This document shows positions 35,851 through 48,184 of a stretch of 64,000 nucleotides of DNA, piece by piece. The stretch covers positions 372,001 to 436,000 of the forward strand of contig JAJTUP010000022.1 of the NCBI GenBank assembly GCA_021399435.1. Direction: 5' to 3'. The translations under genes were made by a program, and so were the position numbers. Position 1 is the first letter of the stretch. Each line of letters opens with the position of its first letter. The notes under the pieces are model-generated. The model was not told the origin of the DNA and made no database searches. It worked only from the letters and a program-made list of their open reading frames with translations. This DNA is from Diaporthe sp. PMI_573 (taxonomy: Eukaryota > Ascomycota > Sordariomycetes > Diaporthales > Diaporthaceae).

Positions 35851-37805
35851 ATGGCTGGCCCCGGCGGTGGTCCTCCCCGACGAAGGTTCGTTAGCAATGA
35901 GTGGTTAACCTGCGATACGTGATGTACTGACTTACCTTTAATTTTAATAGCCACACCAAGTCTCGCAAGGGCTGCGAAACTTGCAAGAAGCGGCATATCA
36001 GATGCGATGAGAGCTTCCCCCAGTGCAAGAACTGCACCAAGCACAAGATCCGATGTCCCTACAACGACATTCCCGTCCAGGAGGCTCGCCCCAACGGGCC
36101 TCCGGATCTGATGTGGACGCCCGAGGTCGAGGCAGCCATCGACCATTGGCGCGTGACAGGCGTCTTCCCCTTTGACCTCGACGTCAACCCTGTCCCGGCA
36201 CCGCAGTACTACACCTACGAGGAACTGCGCTTGATTCACCATGTTGCTTCCATCAGCTTCCAACTGAATGCCCTTGACGCCAATGGGTTCACTCTGTGGA
36301 CCTCCAAGATCCCAACGTAAGGCTCGAACATGACTGCATGGATTTGCAACTCTTGATGGTCCTAGCTAACACTCAACTAGCCTCATTGGCATCGGCACGA
36401 CGCACCGTTTCGTCATGGACGCACTCTTGGCCTTCTCCGCAGAGCACATTTCCAGCATCACCAATTGCCCCATGGTTGGCAAGATGGCTTTCGAGCACCG
36501 CGGCAACGCTCTGACCGGGCTTTCCAAGGCCATCAACGCCTTCTCCCAGACCAATTCGGATGCTGTGCTGGGCGCAACTCTCGTCCTGTCTTGGCAAGCT
36601 ACAGATTGGTAAGTAATTGATCGCAGGTGGATTTGGTAAGGTGTGCATTGGCATGACTGACTTTCCCTTCAGGCGCAGCTGGACACACCACATGCAGGGC
36701 ACCCGCGGGGTAAGTTCGAGGCTCCTAAAATCCTGGCGAACGTCCGCATACTAACATATTCTAGATCATTGAACTCATGGAATCGTGGAAGGACAAGTCT
36801 CAATTCGCCGACTTTATCGGCGAGACTACCACTTTCCCAACTGCTCCTCCGTCGCCTACGCCCGATCACAAGCCCAGACTGCCCTTGAAGGATGATGTCG
36901 AGCCTTCCCTGTCTCGCATGCTTCAGCACCTCCAGAAACTCGAGGCTCAACTGAAGCAAAACCGGGAGGACACCAAGCTAGTCGCTCAACTGGTCAGCTT
37001 CCTCAAGGGCACTCGCAAGGTGGACCCCGCCTTGCAGGTTGCGGATCAGTTCGAACGCCTCAAGCCATTGAGGGACTGGCTCTTCTGGCTCCCTGTCGGG
37101 CAGCTTCAGCAAACACATGCCTCTCCAAGCTCGCTGATTATCATCGCTCACTACTACGCCGTGGCTCTCCTCATGGAGCGCATGTTTCCCGAGATTGGCG
37201 CTGCCTACTTCGGCAGCCTCTCGATCGGTCCTCTGGAAGACATTTCCCGGCGCCTCAAGTCTATCAGCGTGACCTACGGGGGAGAGCATCATCCCGAGTT
37301 GCAATCTCTGTTTCAGCTAATGGACTACGCCACCCAGTTGGTACAGGAGTTCCGCAACCGGATGGGCTGGTACGCTCCCGCGCCTCCCTCGCCTTTTGGT
37401 GTCTTTGAGGACTTCAGCCTGCCCATGACAACAGCCCCAATGGCAGACGGCCTTCCGCGGTACGCCGAGAACCCGATCTTCAGCTACAGCACCGAGAACT
37501 TGTCAATCAAAACGGAAGGCAGCGCTCCAGGTGTCCCTGTCAGCCCCATGGCCATGCCTTCTCCGTACAGCAACCAGCAGTACCTGAACATCCCTGCTCC
37601 CATGAATGGTTGTTACAGCCCTGTCTCTAGCACATGCGAGGCTTCCAGCATCGGGGATGACTTCTACGAAGCCTCACCGGTCTTCTACAGCGACAACGAG
37701 GATTATGGCTCCTACGATATGGGTTTCGCCGGCACCCACTCCCACCTGGGCGGGCCTTACGGCGTTGGGTTCGTCACTCCACAACTCCAGCCTGTGTGGA
37801 ACTAG
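35851..37805 (+). CDS. Zn2Cys6 (zinc cluster) transcription factor
   Basis: Five exons (35851-35885, 35951-36316, 36381-36608, 36673-36709, 36765-37805) give 568 residues. All introns are GT-AG, 55-65 bp, with CTAAC-type branch points in at least two. The N-terminus carries a complete zinc cluster, with Cys at 20, 23, 30, 37, 40 and 47 (spacing C-x2-C-x6-C-x6-C-x2-C-x6-C) in the context SRKGCETCKKRHIRCDE. The first intron splits the codon just before this domain. A helical middle region (about 90-350) includes the SFQLNALDANGFTLW and IGTTHRFVMDALLAFSA segments of fungal regulators related to the sterol-uptake/C6 group. The C-terminus is Pro/Ser/Tyr-rich and acidic (about 380-568), a likely activation region. 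It probably acts in the nucleus. Its targets are unknown, and it is 13 kb from the polyketide cluster, so I do not assign it to that cluster. Confidence 0.9.
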
Positions 37806-37849
37806 GTCCATCTGGCCGCAGCCGCTCGGAAAGCGAGAAAGTGAATTGA

Positions 37850-38107
37850 CTGTTCGTGGACAGGACTCATTCGCCTTTCTTGAGCACAACCCCCACTCAG
37901 CAAGTACCGGAGAACGCCTTATTTCCACCGGTATCAGCAGGCCCTCAGTCTCCATTTCTGGCCCCGGGGGGATTTTCGATGCTTCCGGTTCCTGAATCTC
38001 CTGTGGTCTCTTATTCGCATCCATTCACGCACCACCGGCACATCTCCACGGCCTCAGCCCCTCCAAGTTATCACCACCAGGCCGAGGAGAGGAGAAGCAC
38101 CCCATGA
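37850..38107 (+). other. Coding-like open frame just after the zinc-cluster stop codon
   Basis: An 85-codon frame opened by a stop at 37847-37849 and closed at 38107, lacking a start ATG near its beginning. Its translation is Pro/Ser/His-rich and regulator-like (for example VSAGPQSPFLAPGGF). It could be an alternative last exon: a phase-0 junction from the codon before GTGTGG (about 37792) to the acceptor CCACTCAG (about 37901) would connect the frames. The donor is weak, so ordinary 3' UTR is the default reading. Confidence 0.25.
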
Positions 38108-41100
38108 GAATTGTCCTACCATTTGCTGGAGGGCCTCGCCACGGAACCTCGATATTCCCTTAATATTTTAATCCTGTTCGAGCTGTCGCTCGACTTTCGT
38201 TTCCAACACAGCCGCAACTGCACAACCACACTCCTTCGACCACAACGATCGATTGTCCAACAGGACTTCCGTCCTGAGGTGCGCATCGTCGCCCAGCCGC
38301 TCCTTACGATCAGCATACGAACCTCGCCATGTACCAAAGATACATGGACACGCTCCTTTGTTCCACTACTTGATTCTACGACATATCACCAGATACGTCT
38401 CGACACTCCTTTGTTCGACAGCGATGATACCCACTCTAGACGTTCCTTTTTCACAACATCGGCCTGGATGAATGCATTTTTAAACACTCCTTTAGCTGCT
38501 CAACAATTATGGCGGATTTTTTCGACATAGACGACACTCCTTACGGATGATGATCATGATACCCGACTGCATAAGCGACTGTTGTTTTTGGATTTCACAC
38601 TACGGAGGCAGGTTCGGATTCGGTGGGGTGGGGCCGCATGCCCACCGGAAGCCGGGAAGATGGCAATCTTGCATGCATGGCGCGGCGTTTTGGTTTGCCC
38701 TTCGGCTTGTCCTAATTTTTTTGGATCATGGAGAGGATCCGGCTGAGAGCAGATTGTGTCCTGCCAATGGGGGTATTATGGCGTTTCGGGCGTAAAAGCA
38801 GCCCTTGATCAAAAGATGATCCCAGACAGTGCGTGAAATAGTTGTTGTTTATAAGCTTGTTTATGCAAAAAGGAACCCCCGGTTGAATGAGTGCGAAACT
38901 AGGAAAACTGTCCAGCAGATCTCGATTCTCGTGAGGTCGGTTCAAGGTTTCTGTGTTGTTGTCGAGCTCAGGTCGGCTAGCGGCCTGAGTGTCTGCAGGG
39001 GATCTAATAATTAATGATAATCTTTTGTTGTTTGTTCAGTGCACACTTGAAAATGAATTTATTTTCGTGTCCCGCCCGTGAATTTCACGTTGTTGAGTTC
39101 TTGATGCGGTGAGGTTGGTTCGCAGCCGACTTGGGCAAGGTGCCGTGTAGCCAGCCTCTTGGACCTGCCATCTTGCCCATGGCATGCAAACGATCTCCAA
39201 ACAACCCAGCCACCTTTGTCAACGTGAGAGTTTCCCCCTACGCATGTAACAGCCCAGTCGCTCGTCCGGCTCTCGTCTTTGGGTAGCCCTAGTCCCCGAG
39301 TGTCTCCGGGCATGTGGCATTGAGTCGGGTGGATAAGCAGGCACGCCATCCATGGATGCGGGAGTGAATACGAGGAGCGCGGCCCCCCTGGGACCACCCA
39401 CCAGCCACTCCTGGCCTTTCTCTTACCTCCTGGCTCCCCCAGTCTTACAGGTGCGCTAATAGATACCCGCGGAGAGGGCATTGTTTGAGGTTATTTTTAA
39501 AAATAGCATGCCGTTCACGGATGTAGGCCGAGAAAACGAGTCTAAATATATTTCGATCGCCCTTGTTCTTTCTCCCTCCCGCTTCCCCTTCTCTGGTGTA
39601 GCTTAGGTGCTCGAGGTCTGGGACACACGAGAAGAGGCGCAGATGGGGAAAAGAAAATCCCAACGTAAACCGTTGGCTCTGAGGCGCCGTTGAGATCTGC
39701 CGCAACTCTGGGTACGAGTGTGATACCCCGGATCCAATTCTTGGACGCGCTCTTGTCGATCGGACAACAAAGACCTTACTATATGGGGGGCTGGTCAAGA
39801 CCGGCTGACATTGCCCCTGAGCACTGCTTGCTGCTACGGCTGCTGCCACGGCTTCTATTGTGATGGGGCAGAGACTGGCTGCCTCTGGCCCTTGTGGGCC
39901 GGCCTCCCAGGCGCAGTCGGACAACACTGACCATGTTCATGCGCAGATAACGTTGCCTCCCCGAGCCGCCCTCGAAAGTCAAAGATTCGCGAAAGAGAAA
40001 AAGAGAGGGAGACAGGTTCAGGGACGTGACTGGCCTTTCCTCCCGGTAGACCCGGTGATTTCCTTATCCTTCATTCCGCACTCGGACCACACTCCTTGCT
40101 CGACAGAAGTACCACACTGATGTCACTTGGTCAGTTGGACTTTGCTCTTTGGGCCTAGTGGCGCCGATGGTGCTGCCGGCGTGGTCGTGTGTCCCAGTGC
40201 TGTTGCCTGGCTTAGGTTTGCGGATCGCCTGTGATACCCTCCACAAGAGAAAACCCCATCGCTCCAAGGACATGGCTCCAAGGCTTTCTACTGATGAACG
40301 CGCAGGGAGCCTGGCAAGGTCCTTTCGGACGGGGATTGAGAAGCTGGATGGTATCGGCTTTGGCTGGAAAGATGTGCGCGCGCTCGACAGTTCGAGATCC
40401 CGATCCACCGCCTTTTTCGTTCAGTGGCGACTCATGTTTGATCCAGTTTATTTGCTCTCCTTTGTCGTTCCGGCCAATTGTGTGCTGGTTGATGTCAAAG
40501 TTTCTACTTGAAACGCCAGGCGTCCAGACAATCGCATTGTTTGAGGAACTTTTATTCAAAGCATTAACAGAAGGTGCCAGTGTTTGGCATGTGTGTTATT
40601 GATGAACTGGCCCAGCCCGTCGCCAGGTTCAATTCTCCTCTCCGTTGCTTCCAAGTGGGTTCAACTGGTGGCGAGATGCGTCGGCGTTACGCTTCTTCAC
40701 TCGGTACATACAGCACCTTGCTGCAGAGCAAAAGGGATGTGGCCACCTTACACACCTTGATTTCGGCTATTGAAGATGATGGTGGGAAAGAGTTTCTATG
40801 GAATATCACCAGCATGGATGTTAACTGAGTAGGTTCCAAGGTTCGTCAACACAGGCATCAGCCACGTTCAAACTGAGAATGGCCGATCTTATAGCGGCTT
40901 AGATGGGAAAATGGTAACCGCTGCAATCATCATTTATGTCGTCCTGCCCACCGGCCTCGCGGCGCGCTGGTGGTCCATGATGCGATTCTTAGGGCCAGTC
41001 TGGAGACCAGACGGATTTGGCTCTGGGATGTTTCCGGGCATAGTGACCTTCTATGCAAACACTCTTGGGCTCCTGTGGGGACCTCCGAACACAAGTCAGT

Positions 41101-42190
41101 GCTGTGCAGACGCCATGTCGACCTTCCAGACAACATGAGCGGGCAAGAGGAAGTACTTGATCAATGAACCTTTCCTCCATGATAAATTCTTTTCTGAGAT
41201 ATGCCCCATCGAAGTCCGAACTTGTGTGAAATCACTTCTTCTGGCCCGGCCTTGCAGCGTATGGTTCGATGTCGAATACTGTTGTCCAGAATTTGGCCTT
41301 AGCCTCATGATGGTTGTAGCCATTTACCACACATTGATCATATATCGCTGCAATCGTGCGTTTATATGCGTTTCAACTATACGAAGGTACACAATTGATG
41401 GCCAAATGCCAGGCTACCCTTCAACTCCTCAGCACTCTTGAAGTAACTGGCAGAAATGATGACCTCGCTATGTCATTTGTCAGAAAATGATGTTTGCATT
41501 ACTTGGGTCGAGGAAAAGTGGGAGTCACGCGATCTGAGATTAATCGACACCGCAAAATATAGAAGCTGATATCGAAAAGGATTTGTCTAGCTGGTGAAAT
41601 ACTCCAACTCGAATAGAATTTCATTGATCGACTACTTCTGAGCCCTTCTCCCAGTCGCGATACCGCAAACACTGCCTCCGTTTACGCCAATGTGGTTGTT
41701 GTGCCGACCTGAAGCTTGAAAAGAGCGCACACTGGCAGGAGATAGGTTCGAGACCTCGGGACCGTGAACCAGCTGCGGAGAGTCACCATTTGTATAAGCA
41801 TGTTGTAATAGCTTGCACGGACACCTGATACGGAGGTGTTGTATCTGCTAGTGAAACCGTTCGGCACACTCTGGTTGCTTGTGTCTTCTAAAGATACAAA
41901 TTGTGTGATCCTGTGGTTTCTTCGGAGAATCCTATGGAAGTGTGTGTCGATGTGGATGTCAAGGGAAAGAGGTATCGACTGGGACTGCAGCTGTGGGATT
42001 GTCACATTTTATATAGGGACCGCGTCGAGACGATTTGGTCTTCGCCGTATGACTGATTGCCCTACTTCTTGGGCTACTTGTGTCGACGGTCTATGGCGCC
42101 GCCAGAAGCGGTTCTCACTAGCCTTGTCTGTGCGGCTGTCACAAGGCCACGTGCCACAATCGTATTCTAAACCCACTGTTATCGGCATTG

Positions 42191-42222
<32 letters not shown>

Positions 42223-42244
42223 ACGCTGGGGTGTTTAAGCGTTT
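42191..42244. repeat. T12-A21 tract plus adjoining hairpin
   Basis: Twelve T run directly into twenty-one A (42191-42223). The end of the A-run also forms the stem AAACGCT (42221-42227) pairing with AGCGTTT (42238-42244) around a 10-nt loop. The A-run could be a retroposed poly(A) tail, but no coding remnant lies beside it. Confidence 0.9.
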
Positions 42245-43580
42245 ACCACTGTATGAAGGGACCGCCTACATACTGCACGGATTAAAAAACGAAACCACCT
42301 AAAGATACAAACATGGCTCCCTCCACCAAGCTCCCCCATGCAGTTCTAAGCTGTAAGGCCGGGCATGCTTCCTTTCTCTTCAAAGAATTTAGTTCAATTC
42401 TTCATTGTACACGTCGGCTACTGGTATGTAATAATCATGAGCTATTTCGCTCGGGGTCTTTGTTGCTCGCATTTCATTTACAGTTGAAGTTATCTTGGTG
42501 CATCTATCCAAGAGAGCCTGAAATGCTACCAGAACCAAATCAATCTAATTGTTTAGTCCAGGTCACGGCGACTGTATTCCAGTAGTCTACTCCCGCCAAT
42601 AATCGTGGCATCAATATCGCCCACACCGTGTTATGACCAATATTCCAAGCAGCGAGAAACCAATTTATACAGACAATTGCGAGCAAAGTTCTATGGTGGT
42701 CACTAAGAAGGCGCGGTATTTAACGCTTGGAGATTGAAGTCACCAGACCCCTTCGTGAAATCAATTGAAGCCTCAAATCGTATGAACATAAGAGCCAGCA
42801 GAGCTTTCGCAACTGCCGACGACATCAGTGATTGTTTACCCAGACCTTCCAGTCAAGGAGCAACTCGCTGGCTCTGTCAGCGTAGCGCTCGGTTGGAAGC
42901 GGCTGCAGCAGCAGATCAGTACTCCGAATTGCATGACCAAAAGTGGCAGGTACCGTGGCCAGTGGCTCGTGATCTGCACTCAATTTGAATCCTCCATTGG
43001 GTGTCATCGGGTGGGCGTGTGCTGTGGAGGTGCTCTCGGTCCGCGCTCCGCGCTCCGCCCTGTCCGCTCGCACGAATAGGAGGGCCAGACAGTCGCCAGG
43101 GATCAGAGCACAATCTTCTCACTGTATCCTGTAATATAATTGTTTATCACTTTCAGCGATGGCACCCAAGATGCTGCAAATGAAGGATCTTAGCCAACTA
43201 TGTGGAGCAGAGAAGCTTCTCTCATTAAACAGGACGATAGTCCCTAGTCTGAAAGTCATCCGCTATCCCACTCTTTGTTTAAATCTCCGGGCTTCTTCAT
43301 TGCATGTACTATGCCTGTAAACCATACACCTACTTTTCCTATCTGATGAGTTTGTGCGTATTTGAAAATCTACAAGATAGAGGAAGGAATACATACACTT
43401 TCCTGAACTCGGGCCAGAAGCGATAATGGCTCTTGGGCTTTGTTTTTCAAGAGGTTGAGTCCCTCTCAACCAGCAAATTGGTATCTTATACAGGAGAACA
43501 GCTTTCTATCAAATCATCAGCTTGATTGAGATTTCTTTTTGATCTATAGTCCCGTCCAATCCGCCCAATTTCAGTACTCA

Positions 43581-45352
43581 TCAGTCTTCTCCATATATGA
43601 GTGGAGGAAGCAGAGCGTCATCGCCGCCCCTCGAAAGCTGCTCCAGAAGCGCCATCTCTTGCGCCGTCATCATGGAGCCCGGCCTCTCCTTAGCCTTCTT
43701 CAGGAACGCCTTATCTTCGTCGCTCATCTCCGGCGCAGGCGGGAGCTTGAGCGGGGGCAGGGGATCCAGCCGGCCCGGCGCCGACTGGTCTGACGGCGCG
43801 AACTCCGGGTCGTTGTTGGCTTGGGTGCTGGCGAGGTTCCAGACCTTGCCCGGCTCGGACTTGGACTCGGTGTCCTTCTCAGCGTCCACCTCCTTCTTCC
43901 TCGAGAGGTACTGTGCGAACTCGGCCTCGTCGAAGTCCTTGAAGTTGGCGCCGAGGGGGTCTCGGTCGAGCATCCAGGGGAAGCGTTGTGGGTTGGCCTG
44001 GAGGTATGAGGGTATGTCTGGGTTCGACTCTATCCGGCTGAGGTTGCTCCGGTTAAATCTGGTACATCGCGTATGAGTTATCAGCAGCTCTTCTCTCACT
44101 TGCCTAATTGCTTGCGGAAGCTCTGAACTCACAGGTCAACGCCCGTCCTGACCCGATCTACTATTCTGCCTGCACCTTTCCAACGAGGGCCGTCGTGCCA
44201 GATCAGTCCGTGCTGACCTGCTTTGATGAGTGTGTCTGTGATCATGCCATAACAAAGCCGACAGGTCCAGCCTCCGTTTCCGAAGACATAGTAATCCTCA
44301 TCACGGTCCTTGCGTAGGTCATTCGGCATAATCGTCTCCGGCCCCTGGTACAAGGTCGCCTGAGGATGTGGCCACCATTCAGGGCTGGAGCTGTCAGAAT
44401 CCTCCTCTTGAGCTGACTCTTTATCTTTCGGAGGGTCTTTATCTTTTCCATTCGTCTTATCCTCCTTCGCTGGGTCTTTGAGCTTGTCGACCCTAAACCA
44501 CTGGAAGCTGTACCAGTATTTTCTCGTCCGGATGGTTACCATCTCGGGAATGTGACAATTCCTTAGGACCTCCATGGTATCCGGGCGTATAAGCTCCTCG
44601 ACGTCTGACACCAAAAGCACATCTCCCAACGCGGCCTTCTGAGAACCTGTCAGAAGTGGCACGACCTGCGAATATACGGCGTTACGAGCTGCGGCTGGAT
44701 GGTCCTTGCCTGGCGCGAAGTCGGAAGAAGACTGAGAGAGGCTTCGACGGATGATCTTCTTGTGGTAGGGGGAGAGGATGGTGCCCCATATACTGTCCAA
44801 AATGGGCTGAGTGTCGACGTCTGCGTCGTCCGAATGGGGGAAAGAGCCGGGCCCCTTGACTTTTGAAAGGTCGCGCTCCCACCATTGAGGCTCTGGGGCA
44901 TGCTCAGCAGGCGGAGGTTTGATGGTTGGAGACTCGAGAAGGACGAAGAAGTCCACGAATGGGGACATCTGCGCCAGGTGGAGTTCGAGTGCATCGAGAG
45001 AGGTTTCGGGGTTGATGAGCAGTAAATCGTAGATTTTCCTCGGAGGGGTTTGTATGACTTGGCCATCTTCCTGCACCGTTGTTAAATTGTGAAGCTCTAG
45101 GTGAAAGTGAGAGCAGAATTCCTCGGTCTCGTCTGGCTGGGTCGTGAGACCACCGGATGAAACAGGTCCATGGCTCTGGGCTCGGTGGAAGGAATTTGTT
45201 AGTCCGGATTTTGCAGATGTTGACTTATTATGCAAGTACTCCTCATCTGCTCGATGAGGCAGGTTGAGGCCGATAGTCCAACACAGGATGATTGCCGCTG
45301 CTGCGGCGAGAACCCTCCCATTGTGTGTGGTAGGTAACTTGAGCGACATCAT
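43581..45352 (-). CDS. GT17-family glycosyltransferase (type II membrane protein)
   Basis: Two exons (45352-44133, 44058-43581) across a 74-bp intron (GTGAGT...ACCAG) encode 565 residues. I start at the first of two adjacent ATGs (MMSLKLPTT); upstream codons in frame lack an ATG. Residues about 14-32 form a single hydrophobic signal-anchor, as in Golgi enzymes. The lumenal part has GT17 landmarks: YDLLLINPETSLDALELHL and VDFFVLLESP near residues 107-145; VLLVSDVEELIRPD, the equivalent of the family's DVDE segment; then WYSFQWFRV, and GNGGWTCRLCYG corresponding to the conserved GGWxCxxC. The animal member MGAT3 adds bisecting GlcNAc to N-glycans; the acceptor in fungi is not established. An insert rich in Lys/Asp/Glu (about 305-335) and a disordered C-terminal tail are fungal additions. 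It is oriented head-to-head with the sugar-phosphate-type transporter 1.4 kb away, a functionally suggestive neighbour. Confidence 0.9.
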
Positions 45353-46772
45353 CGTGAGACTTCGCAAGAGACACGACAGAGTGTGCCCCAAGAGGAGCGA
45401 GCGAGTGAGGCGCTCTTCATCACGTCAAAGGACGGACGTCCACGACCTAGGTATGAAGGGAGAGCGTGTGGTCCCCAACGACAGTGGCTCTCCCTTGGCT
45501 CGCACGGCCAGGTCTCGGAGACGGCATCTCGCACGCACAGCCAGGGAGGGGTATGAACTCCCATGGAAACAGCTGAAGATATTCCGACAGACCTGCAGCC
45601 ATCACAGCTCAGGAATCGCGCCTGCACTTGGACTTGAGTCTCTCGGCTGTTCCAAGGAGGGCCCCATAAAGATGTTTGGCAGGTCGTAGGAGGAGTGCCT
45701 GCAGGGAGAAATGCTGGCGTCGGTTGTCTGTGGTGGGACAGGGCCAACGACCCTGGTCATAGACCCTTGCGGGCGATCTGGTGGATGATCGCCCTGGGCC
45801 CAAAAATGCCCCTACGAACGCCTCACAAAGCTTATTCTGACTGCGGGAGGCAGAGACTGCGGCCCATCAAATAGCTTGCATTTTGACGCATCTTGCACCT
45901 GCAAAGAATGCCGGCTCCCTAAAGACTTTTAAGTAGTAGAGGGTATGACGAGCCGGTGGGACAAATCCGAAGTACTGTGCTCGGTTGAGGTGATACGAGT
46001 GGCCCTCCCTTTGCCGGAGAGAACCAACAGTGTGGGACAGCTCCGAGAGCCGACGATTCACTTGATTATCGCTGTTATGTGCCGTTGGACCGGCAGGAAA
46101 CAAGCTTGGGGTAGAGCACACGCTTCTCCGGAGAAGCCACCTTGGACAGGCTGGTGTTTGACTGATTACCGGCTTGACGGGCCATCGGCGACTGAACTCT
46201 ACTCACCCATGTTTTCCTTCTCTTTTATTTTTTTGTGTCTGTATGGGAAGCATCGGCTGGATGGATCGACAAGGAATGAGGTGTCCTTCCAAACCCCTAC
46301 CACCAGGTAGGCCTCCCTCTCGCCTTTTGATCCACTCTGCCCTTACGTGCGATATGATAATGCAGCCATTGCCACCTCCACCGTCCCTTTGCAAATCAAG
46401 TCCAGGAACCCAGACACCCAGGCTTGCTGGAAACAGGGCACAGGGCACAGGGCACAGGGCACAGAGACTGTCTCGGGCAGATACTGCTTGCTCATTTCTC
46501 AGGTACCGGCAACAACTTTGGTTAGTCGCTCTTTCCACTTCGCATTCCAGTCACCACCGCGTCCACCATCGCAGCCACCACCAAAACAACAGCGACAGCC
46601 CCTTGCGCCGATCCTCATCATAACCTTGGGCCACTTCCCCGGGACGGCTTGTGCTCATAATCCATGGATCCTGTTGATGCTCATCTCTCACCGGCCTTCC
46701 TGGGCCCGCTCGATTGCAGCCCTTTCCCATCTACCATCACCAACCACCACCGACACCGACACCGACACCACA
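45353..46772. other. Divergent intergenic region between GT17 and transporter
   Basis: It holds the promoters of both flanking genes. A GGCACA repeat lies at 46434-46464, and three CGACAC units lie just before the transporter ATG (46751-46768). No other gene is supported. Confidence 0.5.
46434..46464. repeat. GGCACA (CAGGGCA) tandem repeat
   Basis: About five 7-bp ACAGGGC units in direct succession, read directly. Confidence 0.85.
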
Positions 46773-48184
46773 ATGCCGACGGGTGCCATCTCCAGAATGT
46801 CCCTCCCAACAACGGAGAAGCAACAGGCCACAGGAGGATTAGGTTATCCTGCACATCCAGCCTTCTACATCGCGTATGAATTCTCGTCACACGCACTGCC
46901 GGTCCTCGTCCCATCCCGCCACCGTCTTGTTCTCTCCTTCTCCAGCCCAAAGCGAGAATAGCGGCTGACATGCTTCCCACCCGCGCCGCAGGACATACGT
47001 ATTCTTCTCAAACCTGACCATCCTCTTCAACAAGTGGTTGATAGATAATGCAGGATTCCGTGGGTGCCCCCTCTCGGGCAATTCGTCTTTGTCAAAGCGC
47101 CGTGCTGGCTAACACTCCAAACTTGTCACAGCATACCGTCAGTACCGTCCATGCCAACTCATCAAATCTTACGTAGGCGCCCGGTGGCTGACCTTGTTGG
47201 TGTCACAGCTATTTTCTTGACTTTCTGGCACATGACTTTCTCCGCCGTCGCCACCCAGATCCTGGCACGAACCACACGGTTGCTTGATGGCCGGAGAAAT
47301 GTCGAGATGACGGGTCGCATTTATCTGCGTATCATCGTGCCAATCGGCCTTTTTTACACGGGGAGTCTCGTCTGCAGCAACCTGACATATTTGTACATCA
47401 GTGTGGCATTCATCCAGATGCTCAAGGTCGGTCTGTCCCGGCCTACTCTCGTTCAGGCCACGCTCAACCGGGCCTTACTAAAGAGAACTTCGACTTCTAG
47501 TCCGTATCTCCCGTCGCAATTCTCTTCACCAGCTGGATCTGGCGCGTTGCAAGTCCATCTTGGACAGTCCTCTTCAAAATCCTCGTCATCGTCTGCGGCG
47601 TCGCACTGGCCAGCCTCGGCGAGATTCAGTTTCGATGGATCGGTTTCTGGTGCCAGATGGGTGCAATTGTATTCGAAGCAATCCGTCTGGTCATGATCCA
47701 GGTCCTGCTCTCTGGAGATGGCCAGAAGATGGACCCCTTGGTGAGCCTATACTACTACGCCCCTGTATGCGCCATCATGAACTTCGTCCTGGTCTGGTTC
47801 ACCGAGATGGCGACCTTCAAGATGGATGACTTCGTCAGAGTTGGGCCGGCCATCCTGATAATCAATGCTATCGTGGCGTTCATGCTGAATCTTGCCAGCC
47901 TGTTTCTGGTTAGTGTCTTCCACCGTCAGGCAGGAGCGCCTTGTTGACTAACCTTTGCATAGATCGGAAAGACAAGTAGCTTGGTGTTGAGCTTGACCGG
48001 GATTTTCAAATCCATCCTTCTTGTCGTCGCCGCAGTCCTGTTCTGGGGCACACCAATCACCTCGCTCCAAATGTTCGGCTACAGTTTGGCACTCGTGGGC
48101 ATGTTCTTCTACAATGTGCCACTGGAAACCGTACAAGAGTTTGCGGCAGACATGAGGAAAGGGATAGTATCGATTTCACCATAG
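46773..48184 (+). CDS. Triose-phosphate / nucleotide-sugar type transporter (DMT superfamily, TPT family)
   Basis: Six exons (46773-46873, 46992-47059, 47132-47137, 47209-47426, 47501-47908, 47963-48184) give 340 residues. The exons join without frame loss and restore the family pattern: YVFFSNLTILFNKWLIDNAGF, then PYPIFLTFWHMTF, TQILARTT, FIQMLK, SPVAILF, GEIQFRWIGFWCQM, FEAIRLVMIQVLL, MDPLVSLYYYAPVCA, LIGKTSSLVLSLTGIFK and the last-helix region FGYSLALVGMFFYN. About ten transmembrane helices are expected, placing it in the Golgi or another endomembrane. Family members exchange phosphorylated sugars or nucleotide sugars; the substrate here cannot be deduced. The third exon is only 6 nt. The divergent neighbour is a Golgi-type glycosyltransferase, which fits a glycosylation role but is only context. 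Confidence 0.88.
47132..47137 (+). other. Predicted 6-nt micro-exon of the transporter gene
   Basis: CATACC is flanked by a CACAG acceptor and a GTCAGT donor. Including it supplies Pro-Tyr and yields the conserved (F)-x-Y-P before the third exon's hydrophobic helix. Skipping it also keeps the frame but deletes two residues at a conserved position. Confidence 0.65.

Larger units (their letters stand above)
37806..43580. other. Gene-free stretch after the zinc-cluster gene
   Basis: About 5.8 kb. The first ~700 bp are probably the 3' end of the regulator's transcript; they include a coding-like open frame (37850-38107) and a recurring ACACTCCTT/ACTCCTTTGTTC motif between 38220 and 38540. The rest is more AT-rich, with no supported gene. 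It contains a T12-A21 tract followed by a short hairpin (42191-42244). Confidence 0.45.
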
